In this document: positions 1-7,999 of the stretch, one piece after another
How positions within the stretch are numbered: position 1 is the stretch's first letter
Layout: each line of letters starts with the position of its first letter
Assembly: GCF_000359605.1 (NCBI RefSeq)
Contig: NZ_APML01000005.1
Coordinates: 1 to 64,000 of the forward strand
Length of the DNA stretch: 64,000 nucleotides
Source: Gracilibacillus halophilus YIM-C55.5
GTDB taxonomy: Bacteria > Bacillota > Bacilli > Bacillales > Amphibacillaceae
Direction of reading: 5' to 3'
Made by a program: the position numbers and the translations under genes
Notes under the pieces: generated by a model
Told to the model about the DNA's origin: nothing
Seen by the model: the letters and a program-made list of their open reading frames with translations, nothing else
The model's database searches: none

Positions 1-206
1 AAAGTGTAATTGTCCAAATTTCAGGTGATGAAAGGACTGAATCATTTCAATTTGATTGATTTTAGATATGCTTATTCAATTACGGGTAGCGTATCTGGAA
101 TAAGCAGATACGCTCATTCAATATTTGGACTGATTAGTTTAATAAGCTTTATCTTTTTAATTTAATGTAAAATGAAAGTAACACAATTAAATGAGGAGAG
201 AGAAGA
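1..206. other. Left-edge intergenic region with a small hairpin
   Basis: No reading frame of convincing length is seen here. An 8-bp perfect inverted repeat (GCGTATCT at 89-96 and AGATACGC at 106-113) could form a short hairpin, but no T-run follows, so it is not a convincing terminator. The Shine-Dalgarno sequence of the next gene lies at about 191-198. Confidence 0.4.
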
Positions 207-707
207 ATGGAAATAAAGCAATTAGATTCTAGAGACGCTGAAAAGTACCTTACTATAAGACTTGAAGCATTGCAAAATAGCCCAGGTGCATTTGCATCTA
301 GTTATGAAGAGGAGAAAGACCAACCAGTAGAAAAATACAAAAATAGGTTTGAAACACCCCAAAATTCATTTACATTTGGTGCATTTGACGATTATCAACT
401 CGTGGGAGTTATTACGTTGGTTAAGGAACAGTTGATTAAGTTAAGGCATCGAGCGAATATTGTAGCGATGTATGTTAGTCCAGAAAAACGTGGTGATGGA
501 ATAGGAAAGGCTTTAGTATCAAAAGCAATTCAAAAGGCGGTTAGCTTAGAAGATATAGAGCAAATATATTTAACTGTTGTCACAACTAATTATCCAGCTA
601 AAAGGCTATATTCTTCAATAGGTTTTGAGGTGTTTGGACATGAGAAAAGAGCATTAAAGTTTGGTGATACATATTATGATGAAGAGCATATGGTTTTATA
701 TCTTTAG
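207..707 (+). CDS. GNAT family N-acetyltransferase
   Basis: This 166-residue protein has the usual length and layout of a Gcn5-related N-acetyltransferase, which moves an acetyl group from acetyl-CoA to an amine. The acetyl-CoA pyrophosphate-binding motif is visible as RGDGIG (residues 95-100), following a strand reading VAMYVSP. The region around residues 125-145 (TNYPAKRLYSSIGFEVFG) matches the motif B end of the fold, with the YSSIGF turn typical of small bacterial members. The start ATG follows a GGAGAG ribosome-binding site. It is monocistronic and ends before a strong terminator. The substrate cannot be told from sequence. Family assignment is secure, function is not. Confidence 0.9.
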   Translation: MEIKQLDSRDAEKYLTIRLEALQNSPGAFASSYEEEKDQPVEKYKNRFETPQNSFTFGAFDDYQLVGVITLVKEQLIKLRHRANIVAMYVSPEKRGDGIGKALVSKAIQKAVSLEDIEQIYLTVVTTNYPAKRLYSSIGFEVFGHEKRALKFGDTYYDEEHMVLYL

Positions 708-733
708 GAGAGTGGCGTTAGTTGAATAAGAAA

Positions 734-789
734 ATAAACAAAGGACCGCACATATTAGACATATCTTAAATGTGCGGTCCTTTGTTTAT
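734..789. terminator. Strong bidirectional terminator hairpin
   Basis: A perfect 20-bp stem (734-753 against 770-789) encloses a 16-nt loop. The stem core GGACCGCACAT is GC-rich and is flanked by A-rich and T-rich arms, so it can work in both directions. It lies just after the acetyltransferase gene. Confidence 0.85.
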
Positions 790-839
790 CAACTCTTTCC
801 CCTATCTAACCTAAATATAACACTGGTTATATCCATATA

Positions 840-1120
840 TGGATGATCGAAAAAAAGGCTATTTTCTCAAAGGTAGTTGTTTTGATGAAAATGGGGTTTC
901 TTCAACATTCGCGCCCGATTGTGGAATAGCACTCTTTTACGAAAACAGCCAACCCCAAAAAAGTGTCCAAATTAAACAAGCTGAACTAAAAGAATTTCGA
1001 TACAGAAAAGCAAATCTTTACAACATTTTTAAACCTGTTTTAAACAATATATGTGTCCATTAATGATAATCCTTAAAAACCCTCTATTTTACAGGGTTTA
1101 TAGCGAATGGACACTTTTTA
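840..1120. repeat. Candidate dispersed repeat / IS or MITE remnant
   Basis: The segment has IS-end-like structure but no intact transposase. A 12-bp inverted repeat, AAAAAGTGTCCA (958-969) and its complement (1108-1119), bounds about 160 bp. Inside the right end, GTGTCCATT (1053-1061) pairs with AATGGACAC (1106-1114), enclosing a small ACCCT/AGGGT hairpin. To the left, 900-925 is an imperfect palindrome around GCGCCCGATT. The only frame (839-1063, 74 residues) has no recognisable domain and no good ribosome-binding site. A decayed insertion sequence end or a non-autonomous element fits best. A genome-wide copy search would decide. Confidence 0.4.
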
Positions 1121-1330
1121 AGGTTGCATAAATATAGGCTTTGTTATCGAAAGAAAAAAGGGAGCAGGGATCTACTGTAAAGGTCTTGAACCGCTGAAGT
1201 GTTTAAAAATTGCTCTTTAATAAACAACAAATCTGAATGAATCGAACTTTTGCTCACAAAAAAGAATCAGCTAAGTGTAATTTATCGTACTGATTGAAAC
1301 TCAAATAGGTTGATTTTAAGCAAGAAAATG

Positions 1331-1361
1331 ATGCTGATCATCAAAGCGATGATCAGCATTT
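1331..1361 (-). terminator. Terminator of the minus-strand phage-like gene
   Basis: ATGCTGATCATC (1331-1342) pairs with GATGATCAGCAT (1348-1359). Read on the minus strand the hairpin directly follows the stop codon of the gene ending at 1364 and runs into a short T-rich tract. Confidence 0.65.
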
Positions 1362-1363
1362 TG

Positions 1364-1867
1364 CTACCACCAACTTTGGTATACGACGTAGTTTTTCTGG
1401 AAAAAGGTTGAACTTAGTTCATCGCTCAGCTTATCGAGGGTTCTTTCGATTTCGTATAAATAAAAGGAGTCATATGCAGTACTTCCAAAGAAGGGACCTG
1501 GTAACGTAGGTAAGATCTCTGTGGCTCTTGATTCATCTTGCAATACACTTGCACAGTCATAGCAAAGGTTACGAATATCTTGTTCCTTCACTTCAGTGAT
1601 AGCTGGGTTATCGTCGATGCCATTCATGGTATGCTGAATAAACCAATTGTGGATATGGTTTGCCTTTCGCCAGTACATCACTTTAGAAATAATCGTCAGA
1701 TATTCATTGCCAAATAATTCATAAGTTGTCATATACTTTTTCACCTTTTGATAGAGTTGCCTATCTGTTCTATCTAAATCACTCAACTTATTTTCGATGT
1801 TCAACATCTGGTGCAAATCCATGCCTTCAATTTTTGGAACAGCGAATAGTCCCATATCTAACCCCAT
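1364..1867 (-). CDS. Phage-type conserved protein (MGLDM...YWRKAN family)
   Basis: This 167-residue protein starts MGLDMGLF and carries YWRKANHIHNWF near residues 66-77 and LPGPFFGSTAYDSFY near 123-138. I recognise this set of signatures from small uncharacterised proteins common in phages and prophages of Gram-positive bacteria (MGLDMYL start, YWRK-N-IH-WF, then a GFFFGS-like turn). The function of the family is unknown to me. No signal peptide or membrane segment is seen. The start follows an AAGAGGTG ribosome-binding site at good spacing. There are no other phage genes nearby, so it is either a stray prophage remnant or a chromosomal cargo gene. Confidence 0.7.
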   Translation of the reverse strand: MGLDMGLFAVPKIEGMDLHQMLNIENKLSDLDRTDRQLYQKVKKYMTTYELFGNEYLTIISKVMYWRKANHIHNWFIQHTMNGIDDNPAITEVKEQDIRNLCYDCASVLQDESRATEILPTLPGPFFGSTAYDSFYLYEIERTLDKLSDELSSTFFQKNYVVYQSWW

Positions 1868-2466
1868 TTTTCACACCTCTTTCGAATATTTTTGGAAACA
1901 TGATTCCATGGTTACAATAAATGGAAGATCATGCTCCGTTGTAGCTATCCTATCAATCGCTTCATATGAGGTAAAAAGTGAAAAATCAATACTTCAATAG
2001 TGAATTTGTCAACATATAAAGATTTTTTAACTAGCAAAATCACTTTTTCTAGTAATAAGATTGTTAGAAAAACCGAATATAGACTTTTTGGTTATTTCCT
2101 TTCATCAACCTATATTCGGACAAGCTAACGGTTACGTGACAAACATTTATACAGAAATGAATCGAATGATAGATATAAAAATTGAATTTTGACCTTGAGA
2201 TATTGATGAGATTATAGTATCTTATAATGTAAGCGGTTAACTTGTAAGTACATATTTGTTTAGAGGAGGTGAATGAATCGCAATAATTTAGATCACTTGC
2301 GAACCAACTTATACGTTCCGTTTCAATGATTACCCTCAAAAGTTTCACATGTATTATGAATCACCCTAGAGACACCCACATTACTCAACAAGTCATCTTA
2401 GAATGTTTTCTCTTTAATCGCAAAAATGGAAAAAGCTTTTATAATAAGTAGCAATTTTATAAAAAA
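1868..2466. other. Intergenic region with hairpin and orphan expression signals
   Basis: About 600 bp without a convincing large gene. It contains a 10-bp inverted repeat CCGAATATAG (2073-2082) / CTATATTCGG (2110-2119) with a 27-nt loop, a cre-like TGTAAGCGGTTAAC (2228-2241, not perfect), and an orphan ribosome-binding site leading into an 18-codon frame. A TATAAT at 2440-2445 may be part of the arabinanase promoter, but no good -35 was found. A 94-codon frame on the minus strand has no support. Confidence 0.4.
2273..2329 (+). CDS. Possible 18-residue leader peptide or truncated gene start
   Basis: A near-perfect Shine-Dalgarno AGAGGAGGTG (2262-2271) is placed just ahead of an ATG that opens an 18-codon frame ending at TGA (2327-2329). 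The peptide is MNRNNLDHLRTNLYVPFQ. A cre-like sequence lies about 35 bp upstream. No continuation in another frame is recognisable, so this may be a leader peptide, a tiny protein, or the amputated 5' end of a lost gene. Only the translation signal is strong. Confidence 0.25.
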   Translation: MNRNNLDHLRTNLYVPFQ

Positions 2467-2480
2467 TGATTGCGTTTACA
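2467..2480 (+). promoter_or_regulatory. cre site (CcpA operator) before the GH43 gene
   Basis: TGATTGCGTTTACA matches the reverse orientation of the cre consensus (TG-N4-CG-N-TT-N-CA) at every defined position. It lies just upstream of the ribosome-binding site, so it would act as a roadblock or promoter-proximal repression site when preferred sugars are present. Confidence 0.7.
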
Positions 2481-2507
2481 TTGATGTTAGGGAGGAGAAA
2501 AATAATA

Positions 2508-5500
2508 ATGAAGCGTTTTTTTCAAATAAGTTTCGTTGCATGTTTGATCGCTCTTTTATTATTGCCAAGTACTTTGCTTGCTGAAGAAAAGAGTGATTCG
2601 GAATCAATTGATTTTGATCGTGCTTCTGTTCACGATCCGTCTGTCATAAAAGCGAAAAATGGAAAGTATTATGTATTTGGTTCACATATTGCTGTGGCTG
2701 AATCATCAGATTTAAGTAATTGGAATTCCATTGTCGATAGGGAATATCAAACACCTGAAAATAATCCTATATATGGTAATTTATCTGAGAACCTGTCTGA
2801 ATCATTTGCATGGGCAGGGGAAGATGATGCTGATAGCGCAGGGGGATTTGCAGTATGGGCACCAGATATCTTCTGGAATAAAGATTATGTGTGGGAAGAT
2901 GGTTCAACTGGTGCATATATGTTGTATTACAGTGTCTCTTCTACATATATCCGTTCAGCTATGGGTGTGGCTGTATCAAAGGATGTGGAAGGCCCGTATG
3001 AGTATGTCGATACGATGGTTTACTCCGGTTTCACTAACTATGAAACTTATGATGACAATAGTGATGTGAATAAGCATTGGGAAAATACAAATCTATCAGA
3101 GCTGATTGATAATGGTACAATTGATGAAGTGAATCAAGATTGGTTTACGGAAGATGGTAATTTTAACAATGCACGTTATACCAATGCGATCGACCCGAAT
3201 ATTCTTTATGACGAGAATGGCGACTTATATATGACGTATGGCTCATGGTCGGGTGGAACGTTTATCTTACAATTGGATAAGGAAACGGGTACACCGATTT
3301 ATCCTGGAGAAGATGGAGAAACGTCTGATGGTCGGATGATTGATCGGTATTATGGTACAAAAATTGCTGGTGGTTATGGACGATCAGGTGAAGGTACGTA
3401 TGCCGTTTATGATGAAGAGACTGATTATTACTACCTTTATATTACGTATGGTGGATTAGCATCTGACGGTGGTTATCAGATGAGACAATTCAGATCTGAA
3501 AATATTGATGGTCCATATGTCGATGCAGCTGGAAATGAAGCGGTTTTCCCAGAAAGTTTTGATCAGGGCGTAGGAAATTTCCCGGGAAATGATGATCATA
3601 AAAACATCGGTAATAAAATGATGGGCAATTATCTATTTAAGCGAGATTTAGGTGAAGAAGGATCTGGTATAGGTACGGGTTATATGGCGCCAGGTCACAA
3701 TTCATATTTAATAGATGAAGAGCTTAACAAAGAATTTATTGTGACACATACTCGGTTTCCTGAACAAGGTGAAATGCATGAAGTTCGTGTCCATCAAACA
3801 TTTAAAAACAGTAACGACTGGCCGGTCCCAACACCGTATCATTATGCAGGAGAAGAAATTGAGCCAGTTACAGACGAAGAAGTACAAGGACATTACAAGT
3901 ACATTAATCATGGAAAAGAGATTACAAGCGATTTAACCGAATCAACCTGGATTACATTGAATGAAGATCAGACGATTTCTGGTGCAGTAACGGGTACATG
4001 GGAGCGCTATGACGATTATCGTGCGAAATTGACGATTGACGGCGAAACATATGATGGTGTGTTCATTCGCCAATATAATCCTACTACGGAAAAATGGGTG
4101 ATGACGTTAAGTGGGATGTCAAATGAAGGTGTCGTTGTTTGGGGAAGTCATGTAGAGGAAAAACCGGATCAAGAAATTGTGAGTAGCATTAAAGAGGAAT
4201 TAGCATCAACTATTCCTGAACAAGTGGTTTCCGATCTTACGTTGCAAACATTAGCGACACAAGGGGCTAAGATTGATTGGAAATCGACACATCCTGATGT
4301 GATTTCATCAGAAGGTGAGGTGAATCGTCCCCCATCTAGCTCTGAGGATGTTCAGGTCGAATTAACAGCAACCATTCAATTAGGGGATGCTACAGAAAAC
4401 TTGACTATACCAGTCACCGTGCCACAAGAAAAAGAAGGTGGCTTAATCGCCGACTATGATTTTAATGATGGATTCACTGATCAGTCAGGCCATCAAGAAG
4501 ATGCGACGATTACGGGAAATCGGATCAATAATACGGGTGGTGAAGTGACATTTGGCGAAGGTATCGTCGGACAGGCTGCGAAATTTAATGGTGAATCAGG
4601 GCTGCGCTTACCAAATGGTTTGATAGCCGACGATAAATATTCTATTTCTTTATGGATGAAACCCGAGGAAATTACTGAATTTACAACGACTTTCTTTGGT
4701 GCTCGCACGGAAAATAACTGGATCAGTCTTGTGCCGAATGGTGAAGGTGTCACGAAAGTATGGTCCCATAACGGAAGTGATTGGTATGATGCAACAAGTG
4801 ACGGTATCATTCCTGAAGCCGAATGGACGCATGTTGCCTTTACTGCAAACGAAGGTGAGGCGAAAGTTTATATTAATGGGGAAGAGAAATTTTCTGATCA
4901 AAATTTCCCTCACATTTTTACAACAACTGATGCGCAATTCGCTTTAGGTGTGAATTATTGGGACACACCATTTAAAGGCCTGATGGACGAGTTGAAGGTG
5001 TATCAGAACCAAGTGCTTTCAGCGGATGAGGTCAATGATTACTATCAACGTGTGATCAATTCAGACAATGAAGAAGATGACTCTTCAGATAATGAAGAAA
5101 ATGAAGAAACGGAAGATCATGTTATTGAATCAATCGGTGATTTAGAAAAACATGATCAAGCTTACCAAGCAGTTATGACGGCGAATCAAGTCGAAATAAA
5201 AAAATCTGTTATCGATCAGTTAAATGAATCAGATTCTATTGCGTTAACGTTTGAAAATGTACAAGCAACAATACCTGTTTCCAATGTACAAGGTAAAGGT
5301 GATATTACATTTACGGTCGATGAGGTAGCGGATGTGAAAGTAGACCATGCGGATGCTATTAGCACCCTTTATGATTTCTCGTTACAATCGAACGGGGAAC
5401 AGTTGGACTTTAATGATCCGATTACTTTATCGATTCCAATTAACGGAGACAGGGTGACAAATCAGGAAAACGTGAAAGTCTTCTACATTGATGAAAACGG

Positions 5501-5858
5501 TGTGAAGCAAGAAGAAATAACTCCTGAGCGAATCGATCTCTCAACAGGAGAAGTAGTCGCTAATGTTGAGCACTTCAGTATGTATGGTGTATATGAAGTA
5601 GCAAGTGAACAAACAGGCGATGGCTCTGGCAATGACGAAGGATCGACAGAAGATGGAACCAACGACGAAGGATCAAGTGATGGTGATTCCAATAATGACT
5701 CTACGTCAACGGAAGAGGAAGAAGCGGAAACAGAGGGTGAAACCTTACCAGATACAGCAACCAATCAGTATCGTTGGCTCTTATTTGGGTTACTACTAAC
5801 GATTGCAGGTGGTGCTATCCTGTATTTCGCCAGACGCAAGCAACAAATGAATCAGTAA
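2508..5858 (+). CDS. Cell-wall-anchored GH43 arabinanase-like glycoside hydrolase
   Basis: A 1116-residue surface enzyme, probably hydrolysing alpha-1,5-arabinan or a related arabinose polymer. The start chosen is ATG 2508, after GGGAGGAG; an in-frame ATG at 2466 lies upstream of that site and overlaps the cre. Residues 1-25 are a signal peptide. The GH43 five-bladed catalytic domain follows (about 35-450), with the base aspartate in VHDPSVI (D43), the second aspartate in NAIDPNILYD and a likely acid glutamate in GRSGEGTY. After it come a small beta domain (about 455-540), an atrophied bacterial Ig-like domain (about 545-630), a LamG/concanavalin-like jellyroll (about 640-830) starting IADYDFNDG, and a further acidic beta region. 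A Gly/Asp/Ser/Glu-rich spacer leads to LPDTA (1080-1084), a membrane segment and RRK, the sortase signal. The exact substrate is inference. Confidence 0.88.
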   Translation: MKRFFQISFVACLIALLLLPSTLLAEEKSDSESIDFDRASVHDPSVIKAKNGKYYVFGSHIAVAESSDLSNWNSIVDREYQTPENNPIYGNLSENLSESFAWAGEDDADSAGGFAVWAPDIFWNKDYVWEDGSTGAYMLYYSVSSTYIRSAMGVAVSKDVEGPYEYVDTMVYSGFTNYETYDDNSDVNKHWENTNLSELIDNGTIDEVNQDWFTEDGNFNNARYTNAIDPNILYDENGDLYMTYGSWSGGTFILQLDKETGTPIYPGEDGETSDGRMIDRYYGTKIAGGYGRSGEGTYAVYDEETDYYYLYITYGGLASDGGYQMRQFRSENIDGPYVDAAGNEAVFPESFDQGVGNFPGNDDHKNIGNKMMGNYLFKRDLGEEGSGIGTGYMAPGHNSYLIDEELNKEFIVTHTRFPEQGEMHEVRVHQTFKNSNDWPVPTPYHYAGEEIEPVTDEEVQGHYKYINHGKEITSDLTESTWITLNEDQTISGAVTGTWERYDDYRAKLTIDGETYDGVFIRQYNPTTEKWVMTLSGMSNEGVVVWGSHVEEKPDQEIVSSIKEELASTIPEQVVSDLTLQTLATQGAKIDWKSTHPDVISSEGEVNRPPSSSEDVQVELTATIQLGDATENLTIPVTVPQEKEGGLIADYDFNDGFTDQSGHQEDATITGNRINNTGGEVTFGEGIVGQAAKFNGESGLRLPNGLIADDKYSISLWMKPEEITEFTTTFFGARTENNWISLVPNGEGVTKVWSHNGSDWYDATSDGIIPEAEWTHVAFTANEGEAKVYINGEEKFSDQNFPHIFTTTDAQFALGVNYWDTPFKGLMDELKVYQNQVLSADEVNDYYQRVINSDNEEDDSSDNEENEETEDHVIESIGDLEKHDQAYQAVMTANQVEIKKSVIDQLNESDSIALTFENVQATIPVSNVQGKGDITFTVDEVADVKVDHADAISTLYDFSLQSNGEQLDFNDPITLSIPINGDRVTNQENVKVFYIDENGVKQEEITPERIDLSTGEVVANVEHFSMYGVYEVASEQTGDGSGNDEGSTEDGTNDEGSSDGDSNNDSTSTEEEEAETEGETLPDTATNQYRWLLFGLLLTIAGGAILYFARRKQQMNQ

Positions 5859-5866
5859 CATGAATA

Positions 5867-5900
5867 ACAACCTCCCTATTTTCTGAGTGGGGAGGTTGTT
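5867..5900. terminator. Terminator shared by GH43 gene and lysR-type gene
   Basis: ACAACCTCC and GGAGGTTGTT form a 9-10 bp stem (5867-5875 / 5891-5900) between two convergent genes. The minus-strand regulator's stop codon overlaps the right arm. Confidence 0.65.
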
Positions 5901-6789
5901 ACCTGTTTCGGTTTTGAATAAAGTCTATAAATTCATCGGAACTTGCTTTGTTAAATCGTTGTTTCTTTGTGACAAGCCAAAGGTTTCGTTTGAATTCAAC
6001 GTCTTTTATTTTTGTTTCACAGATAAATCCTTGCTCTAGCTCGCGCGTAACCGTTAGACTTGAAACAATACTTACGCCCAAATTGTTCTCAACCGCACTT
6101 TTAATGGCTTGTGTACTTCCAAGGTCCATATCATATTCAATTTTATCTAGCATATTATACTCTTTTAAGAAATTTTCTATAATTAATCGAGTACCTGATG
6201 TAGGTTCTCTCCATAACATTCTCTCGTTGGATAGTTCCTGAATCGTAATGGTGTCACGATCTTTCCAAGCATGATCAGGAGAATGAATTAAGATTAACTC
6301 ATCTTCAGCCATATTCCTAACTTGTAACTCTTCATCCGTAACAATTCCTTCGACTAAAGCTAGATCGATCACTCCGTTAGATAAAGCTTCTAACACGCGT
6401 GGTGTATTCTCAACTAAAAGAGATAGGTTGATTTCTGGCTGTTTCTTTTTAAATCTCCCTAATAGACCAGGCAATAAGTATTCACCAATTGTATAGCTGG
6501 CGCCGACTTTTAACGTTTCATGATACCCTTTGTTACTCGCACTAACTGTATTCTTGGAGCGTTTGAAATCTTCGACAATGGCTTTAGCAAATGGATATAA
6601 TGTTTTTCCATTTTCAGTGAGTATTAATCGTCCATCTTTTCGGTAGAATAATAATGCATCATATGCACTCTCTAGTTGATGGATTTGTTTAGTGACAGCC
6701 GGTTGTGAAACATAAGATAGTTTAGCGGCTTGGCTAATGCTCCCAACATCAACAACTAAACAGAACATTTGTAATGTGGAGATGTTCAA
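5899..6789 (-). CDS. LysR-family transcriptional regulator (CysL-like)
   Basis: A LysR-type regulator with an N-terminal winged helix-turn-helix (about residues 5-60, with GSISQAAKLSYVSQPAVTKQI as recognition region) and a C-terminal inducer-binding fold. I place the start at TTG 6789 because AGGAGG (6798-6803) lies 8 nt before it, giving NISTLQMF at the N terminus and 296 residues; an ATG at 6813 would add eight residues but has only a weak ribosome-binding site. Layout and similarity resemble CysL/YwfK-type regulators, which control sulfite reduction in Bacillus, though the effector is unknown here. It runs in the same direction as the TauE/SafE gene 37 bp upstream, so the two are probably cotranscribed. 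Confidence 0.88.
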   Translation of the reverse strand: MNISTLQMFCLVVDVGSISQAAKLSYVSQPAVTKQIHQLESAYDALLFYRKDGRLILTENGKTLYPFAKAIVEDFKRSKNTVSASNKGYHETLKVGASYTIGEYLLPGLLGRFKKKQPEINLSLLVENTPRVLEALSNGVIDLALVEGIVTDEELQVRNMAEDELILIHSPDHAWKDRDTITIQELSNERMLWREPTSGTRLIIENFLKEYNMLDKIEYDMDLGSTQAIKSAVENNLGVSIVSSLTVTRELEQGFICETKIKDVEFKRNLWLVTKKQRFNKASSDEFIDFIQNRNR

Positions 6790-6826
6790 GAGAGATTCCT
6801 CCTTAACAGACATAGACCCTTATATG

Positions 6827-7614
6827 TTACAGAAGGGCTATTTTAACTATATTGTATAGATTTATGCAGATAATGAAAAGGATGCTCACGTTGAATATCT
6901 TTTCTACCATTGAATTTGTTAGCTTCGTTACAATATGAGAACCGATAATACCGCCCATAATTCCGCCTGGTATCATAAAATAAAGCATCGACAAATGATA
7001 ATCATTAAAACCTGTTGTGAATAAAATCAACACAAGTGCCGATAACTGTGAAAAAAAGATGATAAAAATCGAATTAATGCCAGCATCCTTGCCCTTCATG
7101 GAAAATAGCAAGACTAACATGGCAACATTCAGCGGCCCGCCACCGATGCTAAGAAATGCGGATAGAAATCCTAAAGAGAAGCCGACACTCAATATAACTA
7201 GTTTGTTTGTAAGAACAAAAGATTTTAATTGAGCTTTCTTTTTAAAATACATATAGATGAGCAGAAGTAAACTGGCTAATATCGTTGATTGCGTGATTGC
7301 TGTAATAGAAGGGATATCCATTGATAAGACAAGTAGATTAAAACTGAGTTTCCCGGCTAGACCACCCAAGATGGAGCCGATAGCAATGAGTGAACTAATC
7401 TCTTTATTAATATGCAGATTTGTATTTTTACTGCTTTTTAATAAAGAAGAGATCGCCATAGACAAAACAGTCACCGACGATAAAACACCAATAGTGGCTA
7501 AATCAAAATCTCCAAGCACATCTAATACGGCTTAATAATGACGCCACCACCTAGACCAGCAATGGATCCAAGTGTAGAAGCGAAAAGCCCGACAATAAAG
7601 TAAATGATAAACAT
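6827..7614 (-). pseudogene. TauE/SafE-family sulfite/sulfonate exporter, frameshifted
   Basis: A polytopic membrane protein of the TauE/SafE (DUF81) family, whose members export sulfite, sulfoacetate or related anions. The gene is split. The 5' part from ATG 7612-7614 reads GLFASTLGSIAGLGGGVIIKP, the hallmark first helix with its GLGGG turn, then hits a stop. The remaining 230 codons continue one frame over with LDVLGDFDLATIGVLSSV. One missing base near 7527-7528 (for example CCGGTA reduced to CCGTA, restoring GGGVIIKPVLD) accounts for it exactly. The second half keeps the matching internal repeat FLSIGGGPLNVAML. It is either a sequencing error or a fresh pseudogene. It sits upstream of a CysL-like regulator. 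Confidence 0.85.
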
Positions 7615-7809
7615 TCGTAACAACTCCGATGGTCTAAACATTAGTTGATTGATCGATAAATTTATCATAGCAAATGTTGAATTATTGTGATAATAACGCC
7701 TTTGAATAGGTTATAACGAAAAGATATAGGTATATTTCTATGTGCCTATAACCCCGATGGTAGAGGTCATATATTGAGAATGATGAAAATATTACGTAAA
7801 AGAAAGGGC
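7615..7809. other. Divergent intergenic region with LysR-box-like dyads
   Basis: This region separates the minus-strand TauE/SafE-lysR pair from the plus-strand sulfatase cluster. GGTTATA (7709-7715) and TATAACC (7747-7753) form a 7-bp dyad, and inside it ATAGGTATATTTCTAT is a second partial dyad of the size LysR-type regulators bind. Assignment to the neighbouring regulator is a guess from position. Confidence 0.35.
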
Positions 7810-7838
7810 TTGCAACACAAATTTTCATATGCTAGTAT
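7810..7838 (+). promoter_or_regulatory. Sigma-A-type promoter of the antiterminator-PTS-sulfatase cluster
   Basis: TTGCAA (7810-7815) and TAGTAT (7833-7838) are separated by 17 bp. The predicted transcript would start just before the antitermination element at 7862. Confidence 0.55.
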
Positions 7839-7861
7839 AAGTTCAACAAATTAAATCATTA

Positions 7862-7955
7862 GGATTGTTACTATTCAAGAAATAGGCAAAACCTAAATTT
7901 GGCGTCTAACAGTACCTTTTAGGGATGTTGATGTGCAAATTTAGGTTTTTTTATT
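7862..7955 (+). promoter_or_regulatory. RAT antiterminator site overlapping an intrinsic terminator
   Basis: GGATTGTTACTATTC followed by AATAGGCAAAACC is a textbook ribonucleic antiterminator (RAT) sequence of the BglG/LicT/SacT class. Its 3' end overlaps the left arm of a terminator, AAACCTAAATTT (7889-7900), which pairs with AAATTTAGGTTT ahead of a T-run (to 7952). Binding of the antiterminator encoded immediately downstream would stabilise RAT and let transcription through, giving positive autoregulation. Confidence 0.88.
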
Positions 7956-7999
7956 TGAATCAATTTTGTAAGTAAAGATATCAAGAGGGGAGGGGAGAG

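Noticed and set aside
839-1063. 74-codon frame as a gene
   Set aside because: It lacks a ribosome-binding site and any known domain, has odd composition, and lies on a region that looks like a repeat.
2064-2348. 94-codon minus-strand frame as a gene
   Set aside because: No ribosome-binding site and low-complexity AT-rich coding; it overlaps a hairpin and the plus-strand ribosome-binding site of the 18-codon frame.
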